From positions 924,119 to 988,118 of the forward strand of contig NZ_CP092900.1 in NCBI RefSeq assembly GCF_024172705.1: 64,000 bases of DNA. The letters run 5' to 3'. Positions 63,265-64,000 of the stretch are shown piece after piece. Made by a program: the position numbers and the translations under genes. A model generated the notes under the pieces. It made no database searches. It was not told the DNA's origin and saw only the letters and a program-made list of their open reading frames with translations. This DNA comes from Candidatus Comchoanobacter bicostacola. GTDB lineage: Bacteria > Pseudomonadota > Gammaproteobacteria > Comchoanobacterales > Comchoanobacteraceae. How positions within the stretch are numbered: position 1 is the stretch's first letter; each line of letters begins with the position of its first letter.

Positions 63265-63747
63265 ATGAATATAAACGCTACATTATTTGTTGAAGTTGTT
63301 ATCTTTATGGCTTTTGTTATGCTCACCCGAGTATATGTATGGCCGCCTATTTTAGCGATCATTGAAGAGCGACAACGTGAAATCCAGAAAGGGATAGAGC
63401 AAGCTAGAGAGGGTATTCGAAAAAAAGATGAAACCGAACAGGCTTGCCACGCCCTGATGGAACAAGCGCGAACCAAGGCTAAACATATTGAGGCGCAAGG
63501 TACTGAGGCTTATAATGAAAAAATAAAGGCCGCTGTTACCGAAGCAAAGGAGCAAGCTGCGCATATTTTAGCGCAAGCAGAAAGCCAGATAAAAGTGACT
63601 CAACAAGAAGCGCAAGGACATGTTATCGATGAAACTGAGCGTCTATTGAAAGTGGCTCTAACTAAAATTTTACCCGGCATACCTCAGCAAGAAATTATTG
63701 ATCCCATGATTGACAAGGCGCTAGGAGAAGTAGTTGATGAATCCTAG
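63265..63747 (+). CDS. atpF: ATP synthase F0 subunit b
   Basis: 160 residues: N-terminal helix (FVEVVIFMAFVMLTRVYVWPPILAII) with the conserved WPP, then a long charged coiled coil rich in E, K and A. It makes the peripheral stalk. The stop overlaps atpH. Confidence 0.94.
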   Translation: MNINATLFVEVVIFMAFVMLTRVYVWPPILAIIEERQREIQKGIEQAREGIRKKDETEQACHALMEQARTKAKHIEAQGTEAYNEKIKAAVTEAKEQAAHILAQAESQIKVTQQEAQGHVIDETERLLKVALTKILPGIPQQEIIDPMIDKALGEVVDES

Positions 63748-64000
63748 CGCTACACTCGCTCATGCTGCAATTCGCTATGGGTCAAAGTCAAACAATTTAG
63801 ACCAGTGGAAAGACTTTATTGACACTGCTAATGCAGTATTACAAAAACCTGATGTACTGGGCTTTATTGAGCACCCGCTGGTGCCGCGCCCTGAAAAAAT
63901 AGACTTGCTCACACAAGCGAGTGGCGCTGACCCAAGACAAGTAGCTTGGTTACGTCTTGTTTTAGAGGCTAAAATGGCAAAACGTTTCGACAGCGTCCAT
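63737..64000 (+). CDS. atpH: ATP synthase F1 subunit delta (partial)
   Basis: 88 codons to the window edge. Start MNPSATLAHAAIRYGSKSNNLDQWKDFIDTAN overlaps atpF by 11 bases. N-terminal Ala-rich helical bundle opening (AxxAIxYA) fits subunit delta, and the place after atpF is invariant. The gene continues beyond the window. Confidence 0.88.
   Translation, partial: MNPSATLAHAAIRYGSKSNNLDQWKDFIDTANAVLQKPDVLGFIEHPLVPRPEKIDLLTQASGADPRQVAWLRLVLEAKMAKRFDSVH

Overview
The window reads as a compact, AT-rich chromosome segment of an obligately intracellular gammaproteobacterium. The housekeeping genes are gammaproteobacterial in type and order: lepA-lepB-rnc-era-recO, efp-epmA, hda, rnt, rsmJ, dksA, ihfB, erpA and the start of an atp operon. 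A TlcA/NTT-type ATP/ADP translocase points to energy parasitism on a host cell. A membrane-anchored U-box protein, a protein with a textbook calmodulin-binding IQ motif and several large orphan proteins look like host-interaction factors. A position near Legionellales/Coxiellales or a Comchoanobacter-like lineage is a guess; no rRNA lies in the window.

Layout. 1-5234: Tat translocase (tatC fragment, 47-codon tatA), a DUF2909 protein, then a cytochrome oxidase assembly run (SURF1, thioredoxin-like protein, ctaA, ctaB) with a glutaminyl cyclase in front and rsmJ behind. 5345-13629: ATP/ADP translocase, parE, a membrane alpha/beta hydrolase behind a perfect consensus promoter, a secreted protein, TolC and an acyltransferase. 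13684-17575: petABC (bc1 complex) and trkA. 17916-29660: U-box protein, lepA-lepB-rnc-era, two flippases, recO, a hemY pair, an Mrp-like ATPase and dcd. 29699-43924: ihfB, a duplicated-module orphan, hda, rnt, then a long minus-strand run (trkH, polA, tkt, a degenerate pgk, a small membrane protein, DUF47, pit, apaH, rpiA). 44035-55561: nth, metG, DUF4389, a 926-residue orphan, efp-epmA behind the IQ-motif gene, two CAU-anticodon tRNAs, dapF and dksA. 55633-64000: a frame-broken small gene, pckA, a ProC-like protein, erpA-fba-engB and atpIBEFH.

How it works together. The bc1 complex, heme A synthesis and an F-type ATP synthase imply working aerobic respiration, yet the cell can also import host ATP. 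Central carbon metabolism looks like gluconeogenesis plus pentose interconversion (pckA, fba, tkt, rpiA). The phosphoglycerate kinase homologue has lost its signature motifs, and no gap gene sits between tkt and pgk. Packing is very tight: same-strand genes overlap by 1-80 bases, and at least six convergent gene pairs overlap at their 3' ends, by up to 113 bp.
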